The position numbers were made by a program, and so were the translations under genes. A stretch of 64,000 bases of DNA from Microbacterium sp. Lineage in GTDB: Bacteria; Actinomycetota; Actinomycetes; Actinomycetales; Microbacteriaceae. Of the stretch, positions 8,496 to 17,856 are shown one piece after another; within the stretch, counting starts at the first letter, position 1; each line of letters starts with the position of its first letter. The DNA is taken from NCBI GenBank assembly GCA_019510305.1, contig JAEKKN010000017.1, positions 186,001-250,000 on the forward strand, in the 5' to 3' direction. The notes under the pieces were generated by a model, which was given only the letters and a program-made list of their open reading frames with translations, had not been told where the DNA came from and did not search any database.

Positions 8496-10213
8496 TGCAG
8501 CGCCTCCTCGTCGGCGCGGTGCGCCCAGTTCGCGAAGGTCTCGTCGGCGCTCTCGCGGTCGGCGAGGTAGCGGCGGATGACGCGCTCGGCGTAGTCGGCG
8601 ATGCCGTCTGCCGGCACCTTGAGACCGCGGACCGTGCGGCCGAGTCCTGCTTCTTCGCGATCGACGTTCGCGAGTCCGCCGCCGAGGTGCACCTGGTAAC
8701 CGGGCACCTGCTCGCCGTCGATCAGTACGAGCTGGCCCTTGAGGCCGATGTCGGCGGTCTGGATGCGGGCGCAGGAGTTCGGGCACCCGTTCACGTGCAG
8801 TGTGATCGGGCGGCCGATCTCGGGCTCGAGCGCGCCGAGGCGCTCCTCGAGCTGCTCGATGGCCTTCGCGGCGTTGACCTTGGTCTCGACGATCGCGAGC
8901 TTGCAGAACTCGATGCCGGTGCAGGCGATCGTGCCGCGGCGGAACAGGCTCGGGCGAGCCGACAGCCCGATCGCGTCGAGTCCCTTCACCAGGCTCTCGA
9001 CCCGGCTCTCCTCGATGTCGAGGACGAGCAGCTTCTGATGCGGCGTCGTGCGGATGCGCTGCGAGCCGTGTGCCTCGGCGAGGTCCGCGAGGGCGGTGAG
9101 AGTGCTGCCGGCGACGCGGCCGACCAGGGGAGCTGCGCCGACGAAGAATCTGCCGTCCTTCTGCGCGTGGATGCCGACGTGATCGCCGAGGCTCGTGGGC
9201 TTGGGAGCCGCAGGGCCGTCGGGGAGCGGACTCTCGAGGTATTCGGTCTCGAGCACCTCGCGGAACTTCTCGACACCCCAGTCGGCGAGCAGGAACTTCA
9301 GGCGGGCCTTGTTGCGCAGGCGGCGGTAGCCGTAGTCGCGGAAGATCTGGGTGATGCCGTGCCACACCTCGGCCACGCGGTCGGGGGTGACGAAGACGCC
9401 CAGCCGCTCTCCGAGTCGCGGCACGACCGAGAGCGCGCCGCCGACCCACAGGTCGTAGCCGATGCCGAGTTCGGGGTGCTCGACCGCGACGAAGGCGCAG
9501 TCGTTGATCTCGTGCACCACGTCCTGGCTGGGGTGGCCCGTGATCGCGGTCTTGTACTTGCGGGGCAGGTTCGACAGAGTCACGTCACCGATGAAGCGGT
9601 CGGCGATCTCGCGGATCTGCGGCGTCGGGTCGATCAGCTCGTCGGCGGCGATGCCGGCGACCGGCGAGCCGAGGATCACGCGGGGCACATCGCCGCACGC
9701 TTCCGTCGTGCTCAGGCCGACGGCTTCGAGGCGGCGCCAGATCTCGGGAACACTCTGCACCTCGACCCAGTGCAGCTGCACGTTCTGGCGGTCGGTGATG
9801 TCGGCCGTGTCGCGGGCGAACTCGGTCGAGATCTCGCCGATCACGCGGAGCTGCTCGGTCGTCAGCTGCCCGCCGTCGATCCGCACACGCATCATGAAGT
9901 ACTCGTCTTCGAGTTCGTGCGGCTCGAGCTGGGCGGTGCGACCGCCGTCGATGCCGGGTTTGCGCTGGGTGTACAGACCCCACCAGCGGAAGCGCCCGTG
10001 CAGGTCGGTCGGATCGATGCTCTCGAAGCCGCCCTGCGCGTACACGTTCTCGATGCGCTCGCGCACGTTGAGCCCGTTGTCGTCGAGCTTCCACTCCTCG
10101 TTGCCGTTCAGGGGCTCGTTGCCGTCGACCGCCCACTGGCCGTGGGGTTTCGTGGGGACGCGCGCGGTGCGCGTGCGGGCACCGCGGATCGGCGTCGGCT
10201 GCTGAATCGTCAT
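8492..10213 (-). CDS. sir: Ferredoxin-dependent sulfite (nitrite) reductase
   Basis: Siroheme [4Fe-4S] enzyme of 573 aa that reduces sulfite to sulfide with six electrons from ferredoxin. The cluster ligands are in CTGIEFC (C-x5-C) and NGCPNSC (C-x3-C), and two ferredoxin-like half repeats are present. Family members named NirA/SirA reduce sulfite in actinobacteria; nitrite activity cannot be excluded, but every neighbour is a sulfur gene. The ATG at 10211-10213 (MTIQQPTP) has an AGGGAG ribosome-binding site six bases upstream, while an in-frame ATG ten codons earlier does not. First gene of the sulfur operon; upstream lies an array of TGACGTC sites likely to control it. Confidence 0.94.
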   Translation of the reverse strand: MTIQQPTPIRGARTRTARVPTKPHGQWAVDGNEPLNGNEEWKLDDNGLNVRERIENVYAQGGFESIDPTDLHGRFRWWGLYTQRKPGIDGGRTAQLEPHELEDEYFMMRVRIDGGQLTTEQLRVIGEISTEFARDTADITDRQNVQLHWVEVQSVPEIWRRLEAVGLSTTEACGDVPRVILGSPVAGIAADELIDPTPQIREIADRFIGDVTLSNLPRKYKTAITGHPSQDVVHEINDCAFVAVEHPELGIGYDLWVGGALSVVPRLGERLGVFVTPDRVAEVWHGITQIFRDYGYRRLRNKARLKFLLADWGVEKFREVLETEYLESPLPDGPAAPKPTSLGDHVGIHAQKDGRFFVGAAPLVGRVAGSTLTALADLAEAHGSQRIRTTPHQKLLVLDIEESRVESLVKGLDAIGLSARPSLFRRGTIACTGIEFCKLAIVETKVNAAKAIEQLEERLGALEPEIGRPITLHVNGCPNSCARIQTADIGLKGQLVLIDGEQVPGYQVHLGGGLANVDREEAGLGRTVRGLKVPADGIADYAERVIRRYLADRESADETFANWAHRADEEALQ

Positions 10214-10337
10214 GCACTGCTCCCTGGGATGGCTTCGCATCACGCTATGGAGGTTGCACCGCGTTCAAGAACTCGAACGGACATGTGACGTCAAGGAGCG
10301 TCATATGACGTCACGCAACGTGAAATATGACGTCGGG
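10214..10337 (-). promoter_or_regulatory. Upstream region of the sulfur operon with three TGACGTC repeats
   Basis: The sulfite reductase leader holds three direct copies of TGACGTC at 10286-10292, 10306-10312 and 10328-10334. The first two are full TGACGTCA palindromes and the last two are preceded by ATA. Spacing of 20 and 22 bp puts the three sites on one face of the helix, as expected for a multi-site operator. They lie 73 to 121 bp upstream of the ATG, around where a promoter should be. I cannot assign a convincing -10/-35 pair. Control by a sulfur regulator is inferred. Confidence 0.55.
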
Positions 10338-10382
10338 GTCTGGTGCTCGCGGTGGTTCTGTGCTGCGCGGGCCACCGCGCCC

Positions 10383-10524
10383 TTCCGGTCGCAGTTCGTG
10401 CCGCTCCAGCGGTGCGCCGTTCATTCCGGTTGCAGTTCCTGCCGGTCGACCGCGAATTCGGCGACGCGAACTGCGCCCGGAACGAGGGAGACGGATGCTG
10501 CGACGGCACGAACTGCAACCGGAA
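10383..10524. repeat. Nested inverted repeat between chelatase gene and sulfur promoter
   Basis: Four related 20-22 bp units. Two read forward (10383-10402 and 10424-10443, both starting TTCCGGT.GCAGTTC) and two read reverse (10461-10482 and 10505-10524, ending CGGAA). The outer pair match in 19 of 20 positions as an inverted repeat. Together they could fold into a stem of about 140 nt. This fills most of the 343-bp gap between the chelatase stop and the sulfite reductase start. It may end chelatase transcription; no U-tract is visible. Confidence 0.6.
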
Positions 10525-10556
10525 CGGGATGCGGCGCGGTGGCGGCGAGAGGGCCG

Positions 10557-11225
10557 TCAGAGCCGGGCCGCGGCAGCCTCGTAGCGGGCGACCACGAGGT
10601 CGATCAGCGGCTGCGGCACGGGGCCGCCGTCGAGGAGCGGCATCGTGAGTGCGCGGTCGGGTGCCTGGCGCCGGGCGAGGTCGAAGAAGTATCCCTGGGC
10701 GAGCAGGTACGTGGACACGATCGCGTCAGGATGCTCGGCAAGGGCCGAGGGAAGGTCGGGCTGCCGCGCGGCGAGGTAAGCGAGGTGCACGTCTCGGCCG
10801 AGACGCTCCTCGAGAAGCGCGCCCATGCCCTCGGCATCCGTCAGTGAGCGGGGATCGCGCGAGCCGGCTACCGCGAGGATCACCGGATCCTGGCCTTCCG
10901 GCAGTCGCTGGGCGAGGACGTCGGCGAGGCGCGGATCGGGGCCCATCGGATCCGCGATGACCGTCGACGGGCGGGTCTTCGCGATGCCGTGCAGGTCGTG
11001 GTGCACGTGGAACCCGCTGGACAGCAGCAGCGGCACGATCACGAGCGGCCCGTCGAGCCGCGGGGCGAGCTCGGCGGCGTCCGGCTGCTGCACATCGACG
11101 AAGGCCTCGATCACGTCGACGTCGGGGAGGGCCGAGCGCACCTGCGCGACGAGGGCGGCGATCGCCGCGGCGCCTTCGACGTCGGCGGTGCCGTGCGACA
11201 CGGCGAGGAGCGAGGGTCGAGCCAT
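10557..11225 (-). CDS. Sirohydrochlorin chelatase-like protein (CbiX family)
   Basis: Likely inserts Fe2+ into sirohydrochlorin to finish siroheme, the cofactor of the nearby sulfite reductase. The 222 aa protein begins MARPSLLAVSHGT, with the conserved chelatase histidine in SHGT, has a second histidine cluster SSGFHVHHDLHG near residue 75, and a two-domain length typical of CbiX/SirB rather than the short CbiXS. Same strand as the sulfur operon but separated by 331 bp of repeat and promoter sequence, so probably transcribed separately. A TAGAGT element six bases upstream of the ATG suggests a leaderless mRNA. Cobalt chelation is the alternative. Confidence 0.85.
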   Translation of the reverse strand: MARPSLLAVSHGTADVEGAAAIAALVAQVRSALPDVDVIEAFVDVQQPDAAELAPRLDGPLVIVPLLLSSGFHVHHDLHGIAKTRPSTVIADPMGPDPRLADVLAQRLPEGQDPVILAVAGSRDPRSLTDAEGMGALLEERLGRDVHLAYLAARQPDLPSALAEHPDAIVSTYLLAQGYFFDLARRQAPDRALTMPLLDGGPVPQPLIDLVVARYEAAAARL

Positions 11226-11303
11226 GCAGCGACTCTAAAGGGTATGTGTGACTGCGGTGTTTCAGCGGGGCGTCCTCGCCCAGGTGCCGGATCCCGACCC
11301 TGC

Positions 11304-11335
11304 GGTCGTCGAGCGAGCGAAGCGAGACGAAACGC
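11304..11335. repeat. Family B dispersed repeat, intergenic
   Basis: Copy with core GCGAAGCGAGACGAAACGC between the chelatase gene and the first HNH gene. It is one of the few recognisable things in that 214-bp gap besides the HNH upstream box. Confidence 0.8.
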
Positions 11336-11393
11336 CCGTTTCGGAGCATTCGCGCTTCGTTGCCCTTCCGTGATGATTCTGCCCGTTTTCAGC

Positions 11394-11439
11394 CCCTGAT
11401 CAGGGCGTCAATGTCGGAGGCCCCGAGCATGATGTAGGT
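11394..11439 (+). promoter_or_regulatory. DUF222-HNH upstream box, copy 1
   Basis: The 15-mer AATGTCGGAGGCCCC at 11410-11424 lies exactly 15 bases before the ATG of the HNH gene. The second HNH gene of the window has the same box with one difference at the same distance. The 12-bp palindrome CCCTGATCAGGG lies just upstream at 11394-11405. The short run GATGTAGGT before the ATG leaves little room for a leader, so the box may be part of the promoter or an operator. Confidence 0.6.
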
Positions 11440-12774
11440 ATGACGGCACTGGTTGACGCGACGATCGAACAGGTGGACGCGCTGGGCGCGCTCACCGGCA
11501 TGCTCGTCGATGTCGACCGCACGATCGGTCAGCTGCAGGCTGTGCGCGATGGCGTCCTCGCCACCGCATCCCGCCTGGCGCTCCAGGTCGCAGATGAAGC
11601 AGGTCACGAGGATTTCGGCGACCTGTCCATCCGTGCGGTCGCTGCGGAGCTGGGCTCGGCGCTGCGGGTGTCCGATCGGACGGTGCAGCGCCGGATGGCG
11701 GAGGCATCGTTTCTCGTCGAGCGGTTTCCTCGCGTGTGGCAGGCACAGGGCGCGGGCCGCATCGGCGCCGGGCATGCGCGGGCGATCGTCGAGGCGGGCG
11801 AGCATCTCGATGACGCGGCCGACCGGGACGCCTACTCCGAGCAGATCATCGGATTCGCGGAGACGGAGTCCCCGAATCGAGTGGGGCGGATGGCGCGGCG
11901 CGTCGCGGAGCGGTTCCAGCCGCGCGGTCTCGACGATCGGCACAAGGACGCTCGGACGAAGCGCCGCATCCGGGTGAATGATCGCCCTGACGGCATGGCC
12001 GAGCTCGGCGTGTACGGCCCGGCGGCGCTGATCCACGGTGCGTACGACCGGATCACCGCGATGGGCAGGGCGCTGCAGACAGGCTCCTGCATGCCAACGG
12101 GCGCGTCGTTCGGTCCTGCGGCGACAGGCGACTCCGCCACAGAACCGGACGTGGTGCCCGACGCTCGGACCTTCGACGAGATCCGCTGCGATCTCGCTCT
12201 CGACATGCTCCTCACCGGTGCTCCGGCCGGGCACGACACCCCTGAGGGGCTCCTCGCCGCGATCACAGCGGCCGTGTCCGTCACGGTCCCGGTGCTCAGC
12301 CTCGCCGGCGTCGACAGCACTCCTGCCGAGCTGAACGGCCGCTGCCCGATCGACGCCGCGACGGCGAAGGCGCTGGTCGGTGCAGCATCCGGCTGGGATC
12401 GCGTGCTCACCCACCCTGTCACCGGTGGCGTGCTCGCCGTCGACCGCTACCGGCCCTCCGCCGACCTGAAACGACACCTCCAGGCCAGGGACCAGCGGTG
12501 CCGATTCCCTGGATGCGGGATGCCGGCCCGAGACAGCGACCTCGACCACACGATCGACCACGCCTCCGGTGGCGAGACGACCGACGCCAACCTCGGTGCA
12601 CTGTGCCGAAGACACCACGTGCTGAAGCATCACACCCCGTGGCACGTCGAACACCTCGACGGCGGCGTCTACTCGTGGACGAGCCCGACCGGACAGATCT
12701 ACATCGACCGGCCTCCGCCGGTGAACACCGTGACGTTCACCGAAGCTCCCGACGAACCCGAGCCGCCCTTCTGA
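11440..12774 (+). CDS. DUF222/13E12-family HNH endonuclease-like protein
   Basis: Protein of 444 aa with the N-terminal DUF222 region found in the abundant actinobacterial 13E12 family, and a C-terminal HNH nuclease motif. The zinc and catalytic part reads CRFPGCGMPARDSDLDHTID, then NLGALCRRHH, so the two CxxC-like pairs, the DH pair and the final HH are all present. The gene appears intact. It stands alone between unrelated operons and its base use matches its neighbours. Genes of this family occur in many dispersed copies in Microbacteriaceae; biological role and target are not established. A second member is at 59183. Confidence 0.85.
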   Translation: MTALVDATIEQVDALGALTGMLVDVDRTIGQLQAVRDGVLATASRLALQVADEAGHEDFGDLSIRAVAAELGSALRVSDRTVQRRMAEASFLVERFPRVWQAQGAGRIGAGHARAIVEAGEHLDDAADRDAYSEQIIGFAETESPNRVGRMARRVAERFQPRGLDDRHKDARTKRRIRVNDRPDGMAELGVYGPAALIHGAYDRITAMGRALQTGSCMPTGASFGPAATGDSATEPDVVPDARTFDEIRCDLALDMLLTGAPAGHDTPEGLLAAITAAVSVTVPVLSLAGVDSTPAELNGRCPIDAATAKALVGAASGWDRVLTHPVTGGVLAVDRYRPSADLKRHLQARDQRCRFPGCGMPARDSDLDHTIDHASGGETTDANLGALCRRHHVLKHHTPWHVEHLDGGVYSWTSPTGQIYIDRPPPVNTVTFTEAPDEPEPPF

Positions 12775-12849
12775 GGTCGCACCCGTTGCGGCTGCACCTC
12801 GGTGCTCGCGGCGGGGGTGATCGCACCTTCGGCGTCGGCGGTGCCCGAA

Positions 12850-13610
<761 letters not shown>

Positions 13611-13614
<4 letters not shown>

Positions 13615-14417
13615 CGCACCACTCCCGGGGTGGCGGGGGCGTCGAGCGCCGAGTCCAGCGCCCGGGCGCTCGCCACGAGGCCTTGGGTGTACGGATGCTG
13701 TGGGTCGCCGAGGATCTCGGTGATCGGTCCCTGCTCTACGGCCTCGCCCCGTCGCATCACGACCACGCGCTCCGTCATCCGCGCGACCACCGCGAGGTCG
13801 TGGCTGATGAACAGCAGCGCCATGTCACGCTCGGCCACCAGGCGCTCGAGCAGCGTCAGGATCTCGTCCTGAACCGTCACGTCGAGCGCCGTCGTCGGCT
13901 CGTCCGCGATCAGCAGCTTCGGGCTCGCCGCGAGGGCGATCGCGGTCGCCACGCGCTGCCGCTGGCCGCCCGACAGCTCATGCGGGAACGCGCGGGCGAT
14001 GCGGGGGTCGGGCAGGGACACATCGTTCAGGGCGCCGAGCACGGCCTGCTGCAGTGCGGCGCCTCGAAGACCGAGGTGGCGCCGGATCGGCTCCGCGATC
14101 TGGCGCTCCACCCGCATGAGCGGGTCGAGGGCGGTCAGCGGCTCCTGGAACAGCAACGAGGCGACCGGGCCGCGCAGCGGCCGCAGCATCCGATCCGGGG
14201 CTCCGATCACCTGCATACCGTCCAGCAGAACCGATCCGGATGTCTCGAGCCCTCCGCCGAGGATCCCGGTGACGGCGAGCGAGGTGACCGACTTGCCCGA
14301 CCCGGACTCGCCGATCACACCGACGCGCTGACCCGCCGCGACGGTGAACGACACGTCGTCGACGAGGCGTCGACCGCCCGCGGTGACAGTGAGGTCGGCG
14401 ACTTCGAGAAGGCTCAT
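13611..14417 (-). CDS. dppD: Dipeptide/oligopeptide ABC transporter ATPase (first)
   Basis: Partner ATPase of 268 aa. Walker A GESGSGKS, signature LSGGQRQRVATAIALA, Walker B LLIADEPTTALD and H-loop FISHDLAVVARM are all intact. It ends soon after the DPQHPYTQGLV segment typical of the OppD/DppD group. The start overlaps the permease stop by 4 bp and the stop overlaps the second ATPase. Two separate ATPases are the rule for this transporter family, so the pair is consistent with a functional heterodimer. Confidence 0.9.
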
Positions 14418-15268
14418 CGGCTCCTCCTGCGAGTCGGGTCTGCGAAATCACGCAGGCCGTCGGCGATGAAGTTCACACCGAGCACGAGCACGACGAGCGC
14501 GACTCCGGGCGCGATGGCCCCGACCGGTGCGGTGAGCACGGTGCCCTGCGCTTCTTGCAGCAGTCGCCCCCAGGATGCGTTGGGCGGCGGTGCGCCCAGC
14601 CCCAGATACGACAGACTCGCCTCGGCCAGCACGGCGGCGCCGAACTGCAGGGCGAGGTTCACGCCGAGGGTCGGCGCGATGTTCGGCAGGACATGGAAGA
14701 AGACGATCCCCGGAAGACGGGTGCCGCTGGTGCGCGCTGCGGTGATGAACTGCTCGTGCAGCACGCGGCGGGCGAGAATGCGGGTGAGTCGGGCGACGAC
14801 GGCCGACATGGCGAGTCCGATCGCGAGGATCGCCGACCACAGCGAGGCTCCCTGCACGGCGACCACGAGCATCGCCAGGAGCAGCACCGGGAACGCGATG
14901 ATCACGTCGAGCGTGGCCGAGAGCGAGTCGTCGAGCCAGGGGCGGGCGAAGGCGGCGGACAGGCCGATCGCGACACCCAGCACGGCGGCGAGGGCGACGG
15001 ATGCGGTGCCGACGATGAGCGCGATACGGGCCCCGATCATGAGCTGAGTGAACAGGTCGCGCCCGAGCTTGTCCGTGCCCAGCAGATGCTCGAGGCTCGG
15101 ACCTTCGAGGCGTCCGCCACTGATGTCGGAGGGGTCGAAGGGCAGCCAGAACAGCGAGACGAGAGCGAGGAGGACGATGACGCCGGTGAAGCCCAGACCG
15201 AGGCCCAGGGTCGTGTGACGGCGACGTCGGGGTGCGGCATCCGTCACCTGCTCGACCACCGCGGTCAT
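14414..15268 (-). CDS. dppC: Dipeptide/oligopeptide ABC transporter permease (second)
   Basis: Membrane permease of 284 aa of the DppC/OppC group. A hydrophilic N-terminus of about 20 residues precedes the first span. The family signature LLGTDKLGRDLFTQLMIGARIALIVG region is at about residue 65 (key part GTDKLGRD). The coupling loop AARTSGTRLPGIVFFHVLPN follows near residue 175. Overlaps both neighbours by 4 bp. Together with the other permease it forms the channel; substrate class is peptides or similar solutes. Confidence 0.9.
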   Translation of the reverse strand: MTAVVEQVTDAAPRRRRHTTLGLGLGFTGVIVLLALVSLFWLPFDPSDISGGRLEGPSLEHLLGTDKLGRDLFTQLMIGARIALIVGTASVALAAVLGVAIGLSAAFARPWLDDSLSATLDVIIAFPVLLLAMLVVAVQGASLWSAILAIGLAMSAVVARLTRILARRVLHEQFITAARTSGTRLPGIVFFHVLPNIAPTLGVNLALQFGAAVLAEASLSYLGLGAPPPNASWGRLLQEAQGTVLTAPVGAIAPGVALVVLVLGVNFIADGLRDFADPTRRRSR

Positions 15269-16224
15269 CGGACGGCCACCCTGGCACGCAGTCGCGGGTC
15301 GACGAGTCGTTGGACGATGTCGGCGAGGAAGCCGACCAGAAGCACGAACAGGGTGCTCACCACGAGCACGCCCTGGATGTTCGCGAAGTCGTGCTGCGCG
15401 ATGCCGTTCAGCAGCATGCTGCCCAGGCCCGGCAGCGTGAACACGCTCTCGACGACGACGGCGCCGAGCAGGGTGGTCGAGAGCTCGATGCCGAGCACGG
15501 CGATCACAGGGACCGCGCCGTTGCGCAGGCCGTGACGCAGCAGCGCCTCGCCGAGCCCTGATCCGCCGGCGCGCGCGGTGCGCAGATAGTCGCTGCCCAG
15601 CACATCGAGGGTGGCGGAGCGCACGTATCTGCTCAGCGAAGCGCTCATCACGAGCGCGATCGTGATCACGGGAAGGGTCAGCGAACGCAGAGCGTCGGCG
15701 GGATCCTCCCAGTCGTCGCGCGGGAATCCGCCCGAGGGCAGGACGCCCAGTCCGAGTGCGAAGATCCAGACCAGGATCATGCCCACCCAGAACACCGGGA
15801 CGGCGATGCCGAGCTGCGCGAAGCCGCTCAGCAGCGCGCCGTACCAGCGGTCGGCCTTCACCGCGGCCGTGATGCCGAGAACGAGCGAGAGCACCAACGC
15901 GAGTGCGAAGGCGAGCAACGTGAGCGGCAGGGTCACGACCAGCCGTGCGGAGATCTCGGGCCCGACGGGCAGAGTCGAGATGTAGCTGCTGCCGAGGTCG
16001 AACCGCAGCATCTGCCCCGCCCAGGTGAGGAACTGCTGCAGCAGCGGCTGATCCGATCCCACCTGGGCCCGCGCCGCGGCGATCTGCTCATCGGTCGCGT
16101 TCACGGAGAGCAGAGCGTTCGCCGGGTCGCCGGGGAGGAGCCGCAGCAGCACGAAGATCACGATCATGGCGACGACGAGCGACACCACGAGGAACGCGAA
16201 ACGACGGGCGAGATAGGCGAGCAT
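15265..16224 (-). CDS. dppB: Dipeptide/oligopeptide ABC transporter permease (first)
   Basis: Membrane permease of 319 aa of the DppB/OppB group, starting MLAYLARRFAFLVVSLVVAM. The periplasmic LPGDPANALLS segment and the coupling loop RTARAGGSGLGEALLRHGLRN are typical. I chose the ATG at 16222-16224; a start 21 codons earlier would run into the hairpin between this gene and the binding-protein gene. An AGAGAA element lies a few bases upstream of the chosen start. Confidence 0.9.
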   Translation of the reverse strand: MLAYLARRFAFLVVSLVVAMIVIFVLLRLLPGDPANALLSVNATDEQIAAARAQVGSDQPLLQQFLTWAGQMLRFDLGSSYISTLPVGPEISARLVVTLPLTLLAFALALVLSLVLGITAAVKADRWYGALLSGFAQLGIAVPVFWVGMILVWIFALGLGVLPSGGFPRDDWEDPADALRSLTLPVITIALVMSASLSRYVRSATLDVLGSDYLRTARAGGSGLGEALLRHGLRNGAVPVIAVLGIELSTTLLGAVVVESVFTLPGLGSMLLNGIAQHDFANIQGVLVVSTLFVLLVGFLADIVQRLVDPRLRARVAVR

Positions 16225-16247
16225 GGGTTCTCTGGGACGAAACGGGC

Positions 16248-16295
16248 GACGCCTCGTGGACGGCGCCCCGGAGGGCACGACATCCACGAGGCGTC
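16248..16295 (-). terminator. Intercistronic hairpin after the binding-protein gene
   Basis: Perfect 13-bp inverted repeat (GACGCCTCGTGGA at 16248-16260 and its complement at 16283-16295) with a 22-base loop, placed between the stop of the substrate-binding gene and the start of the permease gene. No U-tract follows. It is likely to end or stabilise part of the transcripts so that binding protein is made in excess over the membrane parts. The role is inferred from position. Confidence 0.6.
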
Positions 16296-16302
16296 GAGAA
16301 GA

Positions 16303-17793
16303 TCAGGACTTGACGATGTCGTAGGCGAAGAACTGCGAGTTCAGGCCGTTGACAGGGTATCCGGTGACGTCGCTGGATGCGATGACGATCTGCGGATACA
16401 GGTACAGCCAGACGCTTGCGGCGTCCGCAGCGATCTGCTCGTTGACCTTCTTCAGCAGCTCGGTCTGCTCGTCGGTGGTCGTGGCCTGTTCCGCCTCGGC
16501 CACCCACTGCTGCACATCGGCGTTGTCGTAGCCCCAGTAGAAGTCGGGGTTGCCGTACCAGACCACGTCTCGGTCGTTGACGTGCTCCTGCAGCGTCGCC
16601 TCGAAGTCCTGCTCCTTGAACACCTTGGTGTACCACTCGTCGGCGCTGATCGTGTTGATGTTCACGGTGATGCCGACCTCGGCCAGCTGCGACTGCAGGA
16701 ACTCGGCCACGGCCGGGTGCGGGTCGTAGCTGGGGGTGTCGAGCGTGAACTCGAAGCCGTCCGGGTACCCGGCCTCGGCCAGCTGCTGCGTGGCGAGGTC
16801 GACGTCATACGGGTTCACAGCGGTGAGGTCTTCGTACCAGGGGTCGGTCGGCGGGACCATCGAGCCGATCAGTGTGCCGTAGTCGCCCCAGATGGAGTTC
16901 AGCAGCTTCTTCGTGTCGATCGCGGAGTAGATCGCCTTGCGCACGAGGGCGTTGTCGAACGGCGCGACGCGGTCGTTGAACGCCAGCAGCTCCTTGGTGG
17001 TGGAGGTGCCTTCCGAGATCACGTAGTCGTCGCCCGAGAACTGCGCGAGGGCATCCGGACTCTGCACGCTCGTGATGAGGTCGATCTCACCGGTGAGCAG
17101 GGCGTTGTTCTCGGCTGTCGCATCGGTGAAGTACGTGTAGACGACCTCGGCGTTCTTGGCCGCCTCGCCCCAGTAGTCGTCCCAGCGGTCGAGGGTCAGG
17201 GTGCTGCCCTTCTTCCACTCGTCCAGCGTGTAGGGGCCGGTGCCGTCCTCCTTGGTCTCCAGGTCTGTCGCGTCGGCGTTCACGATCCACACGTAGCTGA
17301 GGTTGTAGAGGAACGAGATCGAGCGCTGCGAGAGCGTGAAGACCACGGTCGCGTCGTCGGGGGTCTCGATGCTCGTGATCACCTCGAAGGCCGATTTGCG
17401 CGCCGACTGCGACTCCTCGGCGGTGACGGCCTCGATGCTCGCCTTCACGTCGGCCGAGGTCAGCTTCTTCCCGGAGTGGAAGGCGACGCCGTCCTTCAGC
17501 GTGATCGTGTACGTCAGGCCGTCGTCGCTGACGTCGGCGCTCTCGGCGAGCAGCGGCTCGACCTCTCCGTCATCGGTGAGCTTGTACAGGCCCTCGTAGA
17601 CGTTGCCTGTCAGGGCCTCGGTGACGCCCTGGCCACCGCCCGCGACATTGGAGAGGTTGACGGGCTCGTAGATCGATCCGATGTGGATGGTGGCATCCGG
17701 ACCGTCGGCGGACGCGCCGCCGCCGGCCGAGCAGCCGGCGAGCACGAGGGCCGAGACGAGAATGGTCGCGCCGAGCGCGAGGGACTTCTTCAC
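16303..17793 (-). CDS. dppA: Peptide-type ABC transporter substrate-binding lipoprotein
   Basis: Binding protein of 496 aa, SBP_bac_5 family. The lipoprotein signal is MKKSLALGATILVSALVLAGC. The mature part contains EPVNLSNVAGGGQGVTEALTGNVYEGLY and later YTITLKDGVAFHSGKKLTSADV, the usual landmarks of DppA/OppA proteins. The start is GTG at 17791-17793 with AGGAG seven bases upstream. Anchored outside the membrane, it hands its ligand to the two permeases. The ligand may be a peptide, but this family also binds nickel, sugars and siderophores. Confidence 0.9.
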   Translation of the reverse strand: MKKSLALGATILVSALVLAGCSAGGGASADGPDATIHIGSIYEPVNLSNVAGGGQGVTEALTGNVYEGLYKLTDDGEVEPLLAESADVSDDGLTYTITLKDGVAFHSGKKLTSADVKASIEAVTAEESQSARKSAFEVITSIETPDDATVVFTLSQRSISFLYNLSYVWIVNADATDLETKEDGTGPYTLDEWKKGSTLTLDRWDDYWGEAAKNAEVVYTYFTDATAENNALLTGEIDLITSVQSPDALAQFSGDDYVISEGTSTTKELLAFNDRVAPFDNALVRKAIYSAIDTKKLLNSIWGDYGTLIGSMVPPTDPWYEDLTAVNPYDVDLATQQLAEAGYPDGFEFTLDTPSYDPHPAVAEFLQSQLAEVGITVNINTISADEWYTKVFKEQDFEATLQEHVNDRDVVWYGNPDFYWGYDNADVQQWVAEAEQATTTDEQTELLKKVNEQIAADAASVWLYLYPQIVIASSDVTGYPVNGLNSQFFAYDIVKS

Positions 17794-17856
17794 AGGGGTC
17801 TCCTGGTGGGTGGGTGAGGGATGCTGCGGGTTCGGGTGACGGATGCTGAGTGGAGT

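Noticed and set aside
11396..11403. CTGATCAG shared upstream of both HNH genes as part of the conserved box
   Set aside because: Distance to the box differs (6 versus 17 bases), so it may be chance; only the 15-mer is claimed.
11440..12774. Treating the DUF222-HNH genes as an insertion sequence or intein remnant
   Set aside because: No flanking inverted repeats, target duplications or transposase; the genes look intact and native in composition.
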